A DNA stretch of 64,000 bases, from NCBI RefSeq assembly GCF_902833905.1, contig NZ_CADFGP010000037.1:20047-84046 (forward strand), given 5' to 3'. This DNA is from Paraburkholderia tuberum STM678. Its GTDB lineage: Bacteria; Pseudomonadota; Gammaproteobacteria; Burkholderiales; Burkholderiaceae. Below are positions 1 through 7,842 of the stretch, piece after piece. The position numbers and the translations under genes are program-made. Positions within the stretch are counted from its first letter, which is position 1. Every line of letters begins with the position of its first letter. The notes under the pieces were generated by a model. It had not been told where the DNA came from. It saw only the letters and a program-made list of their open reading frames with translations, and ran no database searches.

Positions 1-1
1 G

Positions 2-133
2 AATCCCACGATGAGTGTGTCGTCGCGGTATGTCTTCGACCATTGCCAGAAGCGCATTGAACTGGTTGGGCCCGTGGCCGAGGTCGAGGAAGAAGTGATG
101 CAGGTGCAGCGCAGGTTCTGGGGACGCCGATGA
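2..133 (+). CDS. 3' end of an unidentified gene (partial)
   Basis: An open frame enters from the left edge and stops with TGA at 131-133, giving 43 C-terminal residues with several charged helical stretches (for example VAEVEEEVMQVQRRFWGRR). About 70% of third codon positions are G or C, as expected for a real gene here, and the other plus frames stop early. I do not recognise the family. It would be convergent with the nucleoside permease-family gene that ends at 285. It could be a chance open frame. Confidence 0.35.
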   Translation, partial: NPTMSVSSRYVFDHCQKRIELVGPVAEVEEEVMQVQRRFWGRR

Positions 134-284
134 GCATGGCGCATCGCGGCCTTATGTTCGCATCATGCCGCGCGCGCGGAGCCGCCACCGCCCGCGCAGC
201 GGCCGCCGCAGCAACTGACGACAACGGTGGACACGAGCGCTGTGCAGACCGGCACGCGGTACCCTTCACCACGCCGCAAACGCG
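134..284. other. short intergenic region
   Basis: GC-rich sequence between the end of the partial plus-strand frame and the stop of the minus-strand permease gene. I see no convincing gene, hairpin with T-tract or repeat in it. Confidence 0.5.
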
Positions 285-1352
285 CTACCGCTGCGGTACG
301 CCGTCGCGCCACTCGCCCCAATGCGTGACGATGTCCTGCACGAGCGGATTGCCCGTGAGGAACAGATTGTCGATCGCGATCGTGAAGCCGCCCTGCGACG
401 AGTAGTTGAGCAGATTGTCCGCGCTCGACTGGCCCGCGTACGGCCGGTCGAAGTCCGAGCCAGCGCGCAGCACCGCGACACGGTTCAGGTCAACGCGATG
501 CACGGTCGCCGCGCGCGTCAGCGCCTCGAAGGTGGCGTTGTCTTCCTGCTGCGTCGTGCAATAGGTGCCCTTGCCGTCGGTCAGGATCTTCGTCCATTGC
601 CGCGCGCGCTCGCCGAGATCGGTGCCCGACCACCAGGTATCGCCCGCCAGCGTGTCACACTGGATCACGGTCGGCGGACGGTTCGCGGGCGCATAGTTGT
701 ATTTGGCGCGGGCAGCCTGCGCCTGTGCGTCGTCGGTCAGCGTCACGTTGCGCGACAGCGCGAATGCCGCGTTCGAAAGCGCCGGATTGAGCTGGAACAC
801 TTCGGTGCGATAGTCGAGCGGCGGCTTCTGCGTCGGGCCCGTCGTGTTGATGCCGAGATAACCGGTATTCCAGCCAGGCGGAATTTCGCGTCCGTCGATT
901 TCCCATTGAATCCCGAAGTCGACGAGCCAGTTCGCCCACGCAGCGGAACCGACGGTGCCCTGAAGCGGATCAATACCAGCGATGCCCGCCACCATGAAGT
1001 ACGTATGACGCAAGTCGAAACGCGGCGAGAACGTCAGCGCCATGATCGACGCGGCGGCATTCGCGTGCCCCATGCCCGTCGTCATCACGCAGACCTCCTG
1101 GCGATTGCAGTGTACGGCAGGGTAGTCAGGAGACAGGCCCGCGACGGTGATGTCCTGCCACGGGCCGAGATGATCGAGCCACACCTGGCCTTCCGGACCG
1201 AACATCGAAATGATCATCACCTTGACCGGCCGGCCATGCGACGCGCCGTCGTCCTGCGCGAAGCTGTCGTCGGCATGCGCGATGGCCGGTGCAACTGCCG
1301 CGCCTGCCACGAGCAACGATGAAATCGCTGCACCAAAAGCACGATTTAGCAT
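285..1352 (-). CDS. purine nucleoside permease (NUP) family protein
   Basis: A 355-residue protein of the NUP family (PF06516), whose fungal members transport purine nucleosides; bacterial members are secreted or periplasmic and are poorly characterised. I chose the start at 1352 because it begins directly with a signal peptide (hydrophobic AAISSLLVAGAAVAPAIAHA, likely cut before DDSF); the frame is open further upstream but that part is not protein-like. Family features include an early KVMIISMFGPEGQVWL strand, the VMTTGMGHANAAASIMAL nucleoside-phosphorylase-like segment and TYFMVAGIAGIDP. It may be a periplasmic nucleoside hydrolase/phosphorylase-like enzyme rather than a true permease, since it has no membrane helices after the signal peptide. 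Confidence 0.88.
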   Translation of the reverse strand: MLNRAFGAAISSLLVAGAAVAPAIAHADDSFAQDDGASHGRPVKVMIISMFGPEGQVWLDHLGPWQDITVAGLSPDYPAVHCNRQEVCVMTTGMGHANAAASIMALTFSPRFDLRHTYFMVAGIAGIDPLQGTVGSAAWANWLVDFGIQWEIDGREIPPGWNTGYLGINTTGPTQKPPLDYRTEVFQLNPALSNAAFALSRNVTLTDDAQAQAARAKYNYAPANRPPTVIQCDTLAGDTWWSGTDLGERARQWTKILTDGKGTYCTTQQEDNATFEALTRAATVHRVDLNRVAVLRAGSDFDRPYAGQSSADNLLNYSSQGGFTIAIDNLFLTGNPLVQDIVTHWGEWRDGVPQR

Positions 1353-1506
1353 AAGAGGTCCCACCTGATATGTAAGAACTGCGGTTGCGAAAAGTGAGTC
1401 GCGTGCCGTGTTGTCGACTGACGTCGTGGTTTTTTGTCGGCGTGCAGCGTGGGACCTGGGCGTGAGCCGTTCAGGTGACAGTGAGTATAAGCAGAGAAAA
1501 ATCTGA

Positions 1507-1650
1507 ATTGCCAAGCGGACGAATGTCATGCTCGGCTTTAACCGTTTCAGGAACGCCGCGATCACTCTGGCAGGCATTGAGTTGACGCATCGCATTCGCA
1601 AAGGCCAATTCAACCTGGCGAAGCTCGGCCTCAAAGATACCGCCGCGTGA
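1507..1650 (+). mobile_element. IS6-family transposase C-terminal remnant
   Basis: The plus strand encodes 47 residues reading IAKRTNVMLGFNRFRNAAIT, then LAGIELTHRIRKGQF and LGLKDTAA before TGA at 1648-1650. This matches the C-terminal end of IS6-like DDE transposases known from Burkholderiaceae (FKRFRNAA-x-TIAGIELMHRIRKGQF pattern, from memory). Everything upstream of this tail is missing, and its last residues are also cut off, so it is a dead scrap. Its right edge coincides with the point where the hutC reading frame on the other strand stops matching its family. This suggests that IS insertion followed by deletion truncated hutC. Confidence 0.7.
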
Positions 1651-1876
1651 GAACACGTCGTGCGCTCAACTCGCGCAACACGCGCGAAACGGTCATGCGT
1701 GCGACTCCGGACTCCTTGACCAACTCGGTTTCCGAAGGGATTGCGTCTCCAGGCTTCCAGGTGCCATCGGCTATGCGCTCGATTACATAGCGCTTGATCT
1801 GTTCGTATGCTGGCGCAAGCTTGCGCTGCGGCTTCAACCGCTTCGCCTCTCCACCCGCCTGCGCCGCCTCAGTCAT
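1631..1876 (-). pseudogene. hutC: truncated hutC-like GntR repressor (DNA-binding domain only)
   Basis: The 81-residue frame holds a complete GntR winged helix: AYEQIKRYVIERIADGTW, then KPGDAIPSETELVKESGVAR and MTVSRVLRELSA. HutC-type regulators are about 230-250 residues and carry a ligand-binding UTRA domain, which is entirely absent. The frame runs into IS6-remnant DNA after RELSA and stops at 1631. I chose ATG 1876 (preceded by AGGA); an alternative TTG at 1933 overlaps the lyase stop codon as TTGA. It is the last gene of the ABC-transporter/lyase operon, where an autoregulating repressor would be expected. A free DNA-binding domain might still bind weakly, but urocanate sensing is lost. 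Confidence 0.8.
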
Positions 1877-1929
1877 GACTGTCCTGGTTGCACCGTGAAC
1901 GATTTGCGCGGCGCCGCGCGACGCCAGCC

Positions 1930-3540
1930 TCAAGTACCCACCGCCCCGGGCAAAGCATCGTTCGCCGAGGCCGCCGCGCTGCCCGCCACGCAGTCCGTTG
2001 GTGCCGGAATGCAGAAATCCCGTGAGGGCCGGACCGTCAGCGGGCCGGGCAACGGCGGCGGACCATCATCCATGATCATGTGGAATGCGCGTGTGATGTC
2101 GTCCGCAAGCGGACGGTCGTCACGGTAGGTCGGCAAGACAGCGCGAACCTGGCTATACAACGCCTGCGTATACGGCGCGCGCTCGGCCGCGATAGGCTGC
2201 AGGTCGTATGCCTGAACCGCGGCAAGCAGTTCAATGCCAAATATGCGGCCGCTGTTGTCGATGACGGCCAGCGCCTTGAGCGCGGCCGGCGTGGCGTGGC
2301 AAAGGTGATCTTCCTGCAAGCCGGACGTCACACCGCCGTCGAGGCTCGCGGGCGCGGCCTCGCGGCGGTTCTGCGCGACCAGCGCCGCCGCCGTGTATTG
2401 CGCGATCATGAAGCCCGAGCGCGTGCCGCTCGCTTGCGCGAGAAACGCGGGCAACCCGCTCACGAGCGGATTGACGAGACGATCGAGACGCCGCTCCGCC
2501 ATCGCGGCCACCTGCGCGACCGCAACCGCGAGGCTGTCCATGGCGAGCGCGATCGACGCGCCGACGGCGTGCGCCTGCGAGAACACGCGCGGCTCCTCGG
2601 GCGTGCCGGCGATGATCGGATTGTCAGTCGTCGAGGCGAGTTCGCGGTTCACGACTTCGGCCGTCGCAGCCAGCACATCGCGCGCCGCACCGTGCACATG
2701 CGGAATCGTGCGCATGCTGAGTGGATCCTGCGTACGCCGTCCGAGTGCCGCCGCCAGCAGACCGCTGCCCAGCAGCGCCGCGCGCATGCGCGCGCCGACC
2801 TGCGCAAGGCCCGGTGAGACGCGATACGCGAGCGAGCCCGCGTCGAACGCCACCATCTGCCCGCCGAGATTCTCGAAGCTCATCGCCGCCACGGCGTCAG
2901 CCCAGTCGAGCAGCCGGTGCGCGCGTTGCAGCGCGAGCGCCGCGAGCCCGGTCACGCACGGCGTGCCGTTCACGAGGCTCAAGCCTTCTTTCGCTTCGAG
3001 CGACAAGGGTTCGAGCCCCAGCCGGCGCAGCGCCTCGGCGCCGCTGATGCGCTCACCACGCCAGTTCACGTGCCCCGCGCCGACGCACACGAGTGCGATA
3101 TGCGCCATGTGGCTCAGATAGCCGACCGAACCGAGCGCGGGCACTTCGGGCAGGCAATCGGCCCGAAGCAGCGCGACGAGCCGCTCGACGAGTTCGACGC
3201 GCACGCCCGAATGCCCGTGCGCGTAATTGTTGATGGCTGCGGCCATGATCGCGCGCGTCTCCTGCGCGCCGAGCGACGCGCCGACGCCCACCGCGTGGCT
3301 CATCAAAATGTTGTGCGAAAGCGTGTGCTGTTCGGCCGGCGACACCACCACGTCGCACAACGCGCCGACCCCCGTGTTCACGCCGTAGGCGCGCATGCCG
3401 CGCGCGATGATCTGCTCAACGAGCGCGCGCGCGGCGCCAATGCGCTCGCGCGCTTGCGCGGAAAGCTCGAGCGGTGCGCCTGCCGCGACGGCGCAGACTT
3501 CGCGCCAGTCCAGCGGGCTTCCGGTACGGATGACGGTCAT
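1930..3540 (-). CDS. hutH: histidine/aromatic ammonia-lyase family protein (HutH-like) lacking the MIO triad
   Basis: A 536-residue protein of the aromatic amino-acid lyase family, which normally deaminates histidine to urocanate. Conserved landmarks are present: AYGVNTGVG around residue 52, MSHAVG near 80, LVNGTP at 189-194, QDPLSMR at 271-277, STTDNP near 303 and QEDH at 409-412. The family's GSVGASGDLAPL segment, whose Ala-Ser-Gly cyclises into the MIO electrophile, is instead GSVGYLSHMAHIAL at 137-150, three residues shorter, and the usual Tyr of QDPYS is Leu274. The frame is intact around this site, so it is a clean difference rather than an error. It is encoded with an amino-acid ABC transporter, as HutH2-type genes are in pseudomonads. 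Classical lyase activity is doubtful. Confidence 0.85.
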   Translation of the reverse strand: MTVIRTGSPLDWREVCAVAAGAPLELSAQARERIGAARALVEQIIARGMRAYGVNTGVGALCDVVVSPAEQHTLSHNILMSHAVGVGASLGAQETRAIMAAAINNYAHGHSGVRVELVERLVALLRADCLPEVPALGSVGYLSHMAHIALVCVGAGHVNWRGERISGAEALRRLGLEPLSLEAKEGLSLVNGTPCVTGLAALALQRAHRLLDWADAVAAMSFENLGGQMVAFDAGSLAYRVSPGLAQVGARMRAALLGSGLLAAALGRRTQDPLSMRTIPHVHGAARDVLAATAEVVNRELASTTDNPIIAGTPEEPRVFSQAHAVGASIALAMDSLAVAVAQVAAMAERRLDRLVNPLVSGLPAFLAQASGTRSGFMIAQYTAAALVAQNRREAAPASLDGGVTSGLQEDHLCHATPAALKALAVIDNSGRIFGIELLAAVQAYDLQPIAAERAPYTQALYSQVRAVLPTYRDDRPLADDITRAFHMIMDDGPPPLPGPLTVRPSRDFCIPAPTDCVAGSAAASANDALPGAVGT

Positions 3541-3559
3541 GATGAACCCCGACGATGGA

Positions 3560-4351
3560 TCAATGTGCGTTGCGGTCCTGATGGCTCGACACGAACTGGC
3601 GGAAGCGCTCCGACTTCAGTTCGCCGAATACCTCCGCGGGCGTGCCGTCCGAATCGACCTGGCCCTGATCCAGGAACATCACGCGATTGGAAACGTGTTT
3701 CGCGAAGCCCATCTCGTGCGTGACGACGAGCATCGTGCGGCCCTCGTCGGCAAGCGTGCGCATGACGCGCAGTACTTCGCCCACGAGTTCGGGATCGAGC
3801 GCCGAAGTTGGCTCGTCGAACAGCATCACCTTCGGATGCATCGCGAGTGCGCGCGCGATTGCCACGCGCTGCTGCTGGCCGCCCGAAAGATGTGCGGGAT
3901 AGTGGCCGCGCTTGTCGGCGAGGCCGACCTTCGCGAGCAGCGCCTCGGCTTCCTCGACCGCTTCGGCGCGGCTGCGCTTTTGCACGCGCATCGGGCCTTC
4001 GATCAGGTTCTGCAGCACCGTCATGTGCGACCACAGGTTGAAGTTCTGGAACACCATACCGAGCTGCGAGCGCACGCGGTCCACCTGGCGGCGGTCGCCC
4101 GGTTGCAGCTTGCCGTCACGGCGGCGCTTCATCTTCAGCGCTTCGCCGGCAAGCGCGACGGTGCCGTCGTCGGGCATCTCAAGTAGGTTCAGGCAGCGCA
4201 GGAACGTGCTCTTGCCCGAGCCGCTCGCACCCAGGATCGAAATCACGTCGCCTTCGTGGGCGTCGAGCGAAATGCCCTTGAGCACGTGATGGTCGCCGAA
4301 CGACTTGTGGATGTTCCTCACGGACAGGGCGACCGGTGCGACTGCGTTCAT
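3560..4351 (-). CDS. polar amino-acid ABC transporter ATP-binding protein (HisP/GlnQ type)
   Basis: A 263-residue cytoplasmic ATPase that powers uptake through the two permeases encoded just upstream. Walker A is GASGSGKST at residues 41-49, the signature is LSGGQQQR and Walker B is VMLFDEPTSALD, followed by the switch histidine in VVTHEMGFA. The HisP-type insertion after the first strand pair (LKMKRRRDGK) is present, which points to basic or polar amino acids as cargo. It lies 25 bp after the permease gene and 19 bp before the HutH-like gene, so it is cotranscribed with both. Histidine or a related compound is a reasonable inference for the substrate. Confidence 0.93.
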   Translation of the reverse strand: MNAVAPVALSVRNIHKSFGDHHVLKGISLDAHEGDVISILGASGSGKSTFLRCLNLLEMPDDGTVALAGEALKMKRRRDGKLQPGDRRQVDRVRSQLGMVFQNFNLWSHMTVLQNLIEGPMRVQKRSRAEAVEEAEALLAKVGLADKRGHYPAHLSGGQQQRVAIARALAMHPKVMLFDEPTSALDPELVGEVLRVMRTLADEGRTMLVVTHEMGFAKHVSNRVMFLDQGQVDSDGTPAEVFGELKSERFRQFVSSHQDRNAH

Positions 4352-4376
4352 ACGATTCTCCGGAAAGATGGGCCGA

Positions 4377-5123
4377 TCAAGACGCGACGCGGCGGGTTTC
4401 GAGTTGCGTGACGGGACGGCGCACGACGGTGGGCGCGGCGCGCAGATGGCGCGAGAGGCGCCGCTCGACGAGGCCGATGAGGCGCACCACGAGGAAATTC
4501 AGGCATAGATAGATCAGCGCAGCGCACGTGAACACCTCCGTCGTGCGATAGGTCTGCTGAATGATCTGTTGCGCGACGCCAGTCACTTCCCAGACGGTGA
4601 CAAGGCTTGCGAGCGCCGTCGACTTGACGAGCAGCACGGCTTCAGTCGAATAGGCGGGCAGGCACTGCCGCAACGCGATGGGGCCGATCACGCGGCGCAG
4701 CAGCGCGAAGCCCGACAGGCCGATTGCATGACCCGCCTCGATCTGCCCGACCGGCACGGCCATCAGGCCGCCGCGGATGATCTCGGCGGTGTAGCCCGCC
4801 GTGCACAGCGCGAGCGAGAGCACGGCGCACACGTAGGGCTCGCGCAGCACGGGCCACAGGAAGCTTTCGCGGATCACGCCGAACTGTCCGAGCCCGTAGT
4901 AGACGAGAAACATCTGGATCAGCAGCGGCGAGCCGCGGAACACGAGAATATAGGCGCGCGCGAAGCGGTTAGGCAGCCAGTGCGGCGAGACGCGCATCGT
5001 GACGATCACGAGCGAAAGCAGGCCGCCGAGCACGAGCGAGGTGAAAAAGAGGCTCAGCGTGGTCGGCACGGCGGCAACGAGCTGGCGCGTCGTGTCGAGA
5101 AGAAAATCGAAATCGATATGCAT
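4377..5123 (-). CDS. amino-acid ABC transporter permease (HisM type)
   Basis: A 248-residue inner-membrane permease with about five hydrophobic segments and the EAA loop (EAGHAIGLSGFALLRRVIGP) that docks onto the ATPase. The N-terminal half has the His/Glu/Gln/Arg/opine permease signature around RGSPLLIQMFLVYYG. It starts 18 bp after the other permease, with which it should form a heterodimer. Length is normal for the family. Confidence 0.93.
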   Translation of the reverse strand: MHIDFDFLLDTTRQLVAAVPTTLSLFFTSLVLGGLLSLVIVTMRVSPHWLPNRFARAYILVFRGSPLLIQMFLVYYGLGQFGVIRESFLWPVLREPYVCAVLSLALCTAGYTAEIIRGGLMAVPVGQIEAGHAIGLSGFALLRRVIGPIALRQCLPAYSTEAVLLVKSTALASLVTVWEVTGVAQQIIQQTYRTTEVFTCAALIYLCLNFLVVRLIGLVERRLSRHLRAAPTVVRRPVTQLETRRVAS

Positions 5124-5141
5124 GATGAGGCCGCCCTTGCG

Positions 5142-5867
5142 TCAGTTGCGCGCGAAGTTGCGCTTGAAGGAGCGGCCGACGATCGTCTCCGCCCGGCCGA
5201 ACACACGGTTCGAAACGCCCGTCATCGCGAGATAGAGCGCTCCGCCAACGACGAAGAACAGGAAGTACTGGTGTGTCGATCCCGCCGCGACCTGGCTGGC
5301 ACGCAGCAATTCGACGAGACCGGTGACCGAGATCAGCGCCGAGTCCTTGAGGCTCAACTGCCACACATTGCCGATACCCGGCAGTGCGAATCGCAGCACC
5401 TGGGGAATAAGAATGCGGCGCGCCATGGTGAGCGTCGGCATGCCGATCGCGCGCGCAGCTTCGAGTTCGCCGCGCGAGACAGCTAGCACGGCGGCGCGAT
5501 AGACCTCCGTCTGATACGCGCCGGAAATCATGCCCACCGCGAACGCGCCAATCACGAACGGCGGCACGCCGATGAAGCCGTCGGCACCGAACCACTGCCC
5601 GATCGAGGACACCAGCGTCGAGCCGCCAAAGTAGAACAGGTAGATGACAAGCAGTTCCGGCACGCCGCGGAAGACGGTCGTGTAGAAGTCGCCGATCACG
5701 CGCACCGTGCGAAAGCGCGAGAGCTTTGCCGCTGCGACGAGCGCGCCGAATACCGCGCCGATCGCGAGCGCCGCAAGCGTCAGCACCACCGTCATGAACG
5801 CACCGAGCAGGAGCAGGCCGCCCCAGCCATCGGTCCCGAAGCCGAGCATTTCGAAAAGAGCCATCAA
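5142..5867 (-). CDS. amino-acid ABC transporter permease (HisQ type)
   Basis: A 241-residue membrane permease paired with the HisM-type subunit. It shows the family motif FRGVPELLVIYLFYFGG, the EAA loop RGELEAARAIGMPTLTMARR, and five hydrophobic spans. The gene lies 91 bp downstream of the binding-protein gene and 18 bp upstream of its partner permease, in the usual binding protein-HisQ-HisM-HisP order. Confidence 0.93.
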   Translation of the reverse strand: MMALFEMLGFGTDGWGGLLLLGAFMTVVLTLAALAIGAVFGALVAAAKLSRFRTVRVIGDFYTTVFRGVPELLVIYLFYFGGSTLVSSIGQWFGADGFIGVPPFVIGAFAVGMISGAYQTEVYRAAVLAVSRGELEAARAIGMPTLTMARRILIPQVLRFALPGIGNVWQLSLKDSALISVTGLVELLRASQVAAGSTHQYFLFFVVGGALYLAMTGVSNRVFGRAETIVGRSFKRNFARN

Positions 5868-5958
5868 GCCACCTCACCAAGCCTGCGAAACAAGCCGCGC
5901 GGCATCAGCCTTTCGAGCCGGATCAGGCCGAAGCGCGCGGTCACGTTGTGAGCGACGC

Positions 5959-6819
5959 TCAGGGCGTCACGTCGGTCTTGAACCACTTCTCCGAAAGCTT
6001 CTTCACAGTCCCGTCGGTAATCGCCGACGTTATCGCCGCGTCGAACTTCGTCTTCAGGTCCGCGTCCTGCTTGCGGAACGCGAGGCCTTCGCCCGGCCCC
6101 CAGATCAGGCCGCCGATCTTCGGGCCGGCCGTCACCGTCGGCATCGCTTCCTTCTTGTCGGCATTTGCGGCGTAGTACGTCACATCGTCGAACGACGCGT
6201 CGATGCGGCCATTGGACAGATCGAGATCGCGTTCCGGCGAGGTCTTGTAGACGCGGATCGACGCGACATCCTTGAAGTTCTCGTTGATGAAGCGCGTATA
6301 GACCGTGCCCGACTGAATGCCGATGGTCTTGCCCTTGAGCGCCGTGCGCAGCGCCTGGACGGCGGGCGCGTTCGACTTGGCGTCGGTGTCGAGCTTCAGC
6401 GACGCCGGCGTGTCGGTTGCCTTCGGCAGGATCTTCGTGTCGGTGACCGCGAAGGTCGCCGGCGTGGACGCATACGGCTTCGAGAAGGCAATGATCTTCT
6501 CGCGCTCTGGCGTGATCGAGATCGCATCCATCAGAACATCGAACTTTCCGGCTTGCAAGCCGGGAATCATGCCGTCCCAGTCCTGCGCCACCAGATTGCA
6601 CTTGAGTTGCGCCCGCGCGCACAGGTTAGCGGCGAGTTCGGGTTCGAAGCCGCCCAGCTTGCCGCCCGGCAGCGTCATGTTCCAGGGCGCGTAGCCGCCT
6701 TCGAGGGCGATCGTCACTGTCGTCCAGTCCTTCGCCTCGGCGGTGTTGCCCGCAAGCGCTGCTGCTCCAAATGCGGCACCGATCAAACTCTTGACCAACC
6801 ATCTGCACTTCGCCTGCAT
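5959..6819 (-). CDS. amino-acid ABC transporter substrate-binding protein
   Basis: A 286-residue periplasmic solute-binding protein of family 3. ATG 6819 is preceded by AAGGAG seven bases upstream and starts a signal peptide (CRWLVKSLIGAAFGAAALAG, cut near AEA), so the longer frame from 6867 is rejected. Binding-fold landmarks are VTIALEGGYAPWNM, GGFEPELAANLCARAQLKC and MIPGLQAGKFDVLMDAISIT. It is the first gene of the operon that continues into the two permeases, the ATPase, the HutH-like protein and truncated hutC. A perfect palindrome of HutC type lies 60 bp upstream of its start. Confidence 0.93.
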   Translation of the reverse strand: MQAKCRWLVKSLIGAAFGAAALAGNTAEAKDWTTVTIALEGGYAPWNMTLPGGKLGGFEPELAANLCARAQLKCNLVAQDWDGMIPGLQAGKFDVLMDAISITPEREKIIAFSKPYASTPATFAVTDTKILPKATDTPASLKLDTDAKSNAPAVQALRTALKGKTIGIQSGTVYTRFINENFKDVASIRVYKTSPERDLDLSNGRIDASFDDVTYYAANADKKEAMPTVTAGPKIGGLIWGPGEGLAFRKQDADLKTKFDAAITSAITDGTVKKLSEKWFKTDVTP

Positions 6820-6878
6820 GTCCACACTCCTTGGATTGCCGAAAACTTCATTACGGTAGCGCGCCAATCGCGGTTTCG

Positions 6879-6894
6879 TCTTGTCTAGACAAGA
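6879..6894. promoter_or_regulatory. HutC/GntR-type operator palindrome
   Basis: TCTTGTCTAGACAAGA is a perfect 16-bp inverted repeat located 60-75 bp upstream of the binding-protein start. It has the TGT-N-TAGACA core that I associate with HutC operators of histidine utilisation genes (CTTGTATAGACAAG-like sites, from memory). Its position suits repression of the whole transporter-lyase operon, whose last gene is the truncated hutC. Confidence 0.65.
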
Positions 6895-6977
6895 TGCGGG
6901 AAGTCGAATTTTGGCGCAAGCGCAATTTCTGAAAATGTCGCCGATTCAGGGTATCCACCAGGTCAGGGGCTCGGATC

Positions 6978-7285
6978 TGGCGCTTTACCCCGCCTGGCGG
7001 CGAACGCACAGTGGCAGTCACGGGTAAATCGCATCAGCGACGATGCCGATGCAGTTCGTCGCTGGGCGATAGCCGGGGAAGGCCTTGTCTACAAGTCGCG
7101 ACTGGACCTCATCGACGATCTGAAGGCAGGTCGACTGGTGGAGTTGTTTCCGCCGGCGTATTGGAGCCTTCGCCGCTGCACTTGATTTGTGCTCACCGTG
7201 CGCAACTGACACCGACGATCAGCGCGTTGAATGCCTTCCTGCGCGAGCGCTGCTCTGCATTGCTGGCCAGCTACCTCTCGGGAGG
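6978..7285 (+). pseudogene. LysR-family regulator C-terminal remnant (frameshifted)
   Basis: Three frames joined by two shifts give a normal LysR effector-domain tail: RTVAVTGKSHQ, then ISDDADAVRRWAIAGEGLV and YKSRLDLIDDLKAGRLVELF, then PLHLICAHRAQLTPTISALN and FLRERC. The shifts fall near 7030 and 7160. The N-terminal helix-turn-helix and the first half of the effector domain are missing. It is not a functional gene. Confidence 0.75.
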
Positions 7286-7353
7286 CTCCCGATCTGCGTA
7301 ACGAAGTTCGCCCTTTCCTGATCGTCTCAATGAGTCGACCGAAGGCTCAGGCG

Positions 7354-7530
7354 CTAGCTCAGTGTCTTGAACTGGATACCCGGCCAGGTGAGTTTTGGCA
7401 GCCTGCTTTCCAGGCAGGTGCGGAGTTCCTGCACCTGCGCCGCTTGGTCGGAATCTTCCGGTCTGGTGAGGTAATACGCGTCACCACTTCCAACGGCGGT
7501 TTTAAACGGCAGCACGAGTTGCCGCTCGTC
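7354..7530 (-). pseudogene. second LysR-type (GcvA-like) C-terminal remnant
   Basis: The minus strand encodes DERQLVLPFKTAVGSGDAYY followed by LTRPEDSDQAAQVQELRTCL. This resembles the end of GcvA-like LysR regulators (LV-PF-x-YYLVYPE-x-FR-WL). It stops at 7354 and has nothing recognisable upstream, where the IS110-like fragment begins on the other strand. The family assignment rests on about 45 residues. Confidence 0.5.
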
Positions 7531-7550
7531 GATCGCGTCCTGTCGACCAG

Positions 7551-7719
7551 CTGCATCTCGCCGACGACGTTGCACCCGAGGTCCGCGCGAACGTCGCGGT
7601 CATTACGACGCTCTCCGCACAGATCGCCATCGTGGAAAAGCGTCTTCGAAAAAACGTCGCACACACGCGGACTGCGCCCTCTTTACTCCAGTACCCGGCA
7701 ATTGATGGAGCACGCTTAA
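7551..7719 (+). mobile_element. IS110-family transposase internal fragment
   Basis: The plus strand reads LHLADDVAPEVRANVAVITT, LSAQIAIVEKRLRKNVAHTR and TAPSLLQYPAIDG. This matches the helical linker of IS110/IS1111 transposases that precedes the transposase-20 domain and its SVPGIG motif, here degraded to QYPAIDG. Both ends of the gene are missing. It marks an old insertion between the amino-acid operon and lemA. Confidence 0.6.
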
Positions 7720-7842
7720 TTCGTACCCTTTGTCTTATAACAGTTTCACGAATTGATTGAATTAAATGTCATTTCACTTATCCTGTTTCCATAGTCGCGC
7801 GATGGTCCAAACCAGCAGTCCTCTCGTCGGAGGTCACGGCCA

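Noticed and set aside
321..1322. 333-codon plus-strand frame opposite the nucleoside permease-family gene
   Set aside because: Arg-rich antisense shadow of a well-supported gene.
7231..7719. 162-codon plus-strand frame
   Set aside because: It crosses pieces that are better explained in other frames as LysR and IS110 remnants.
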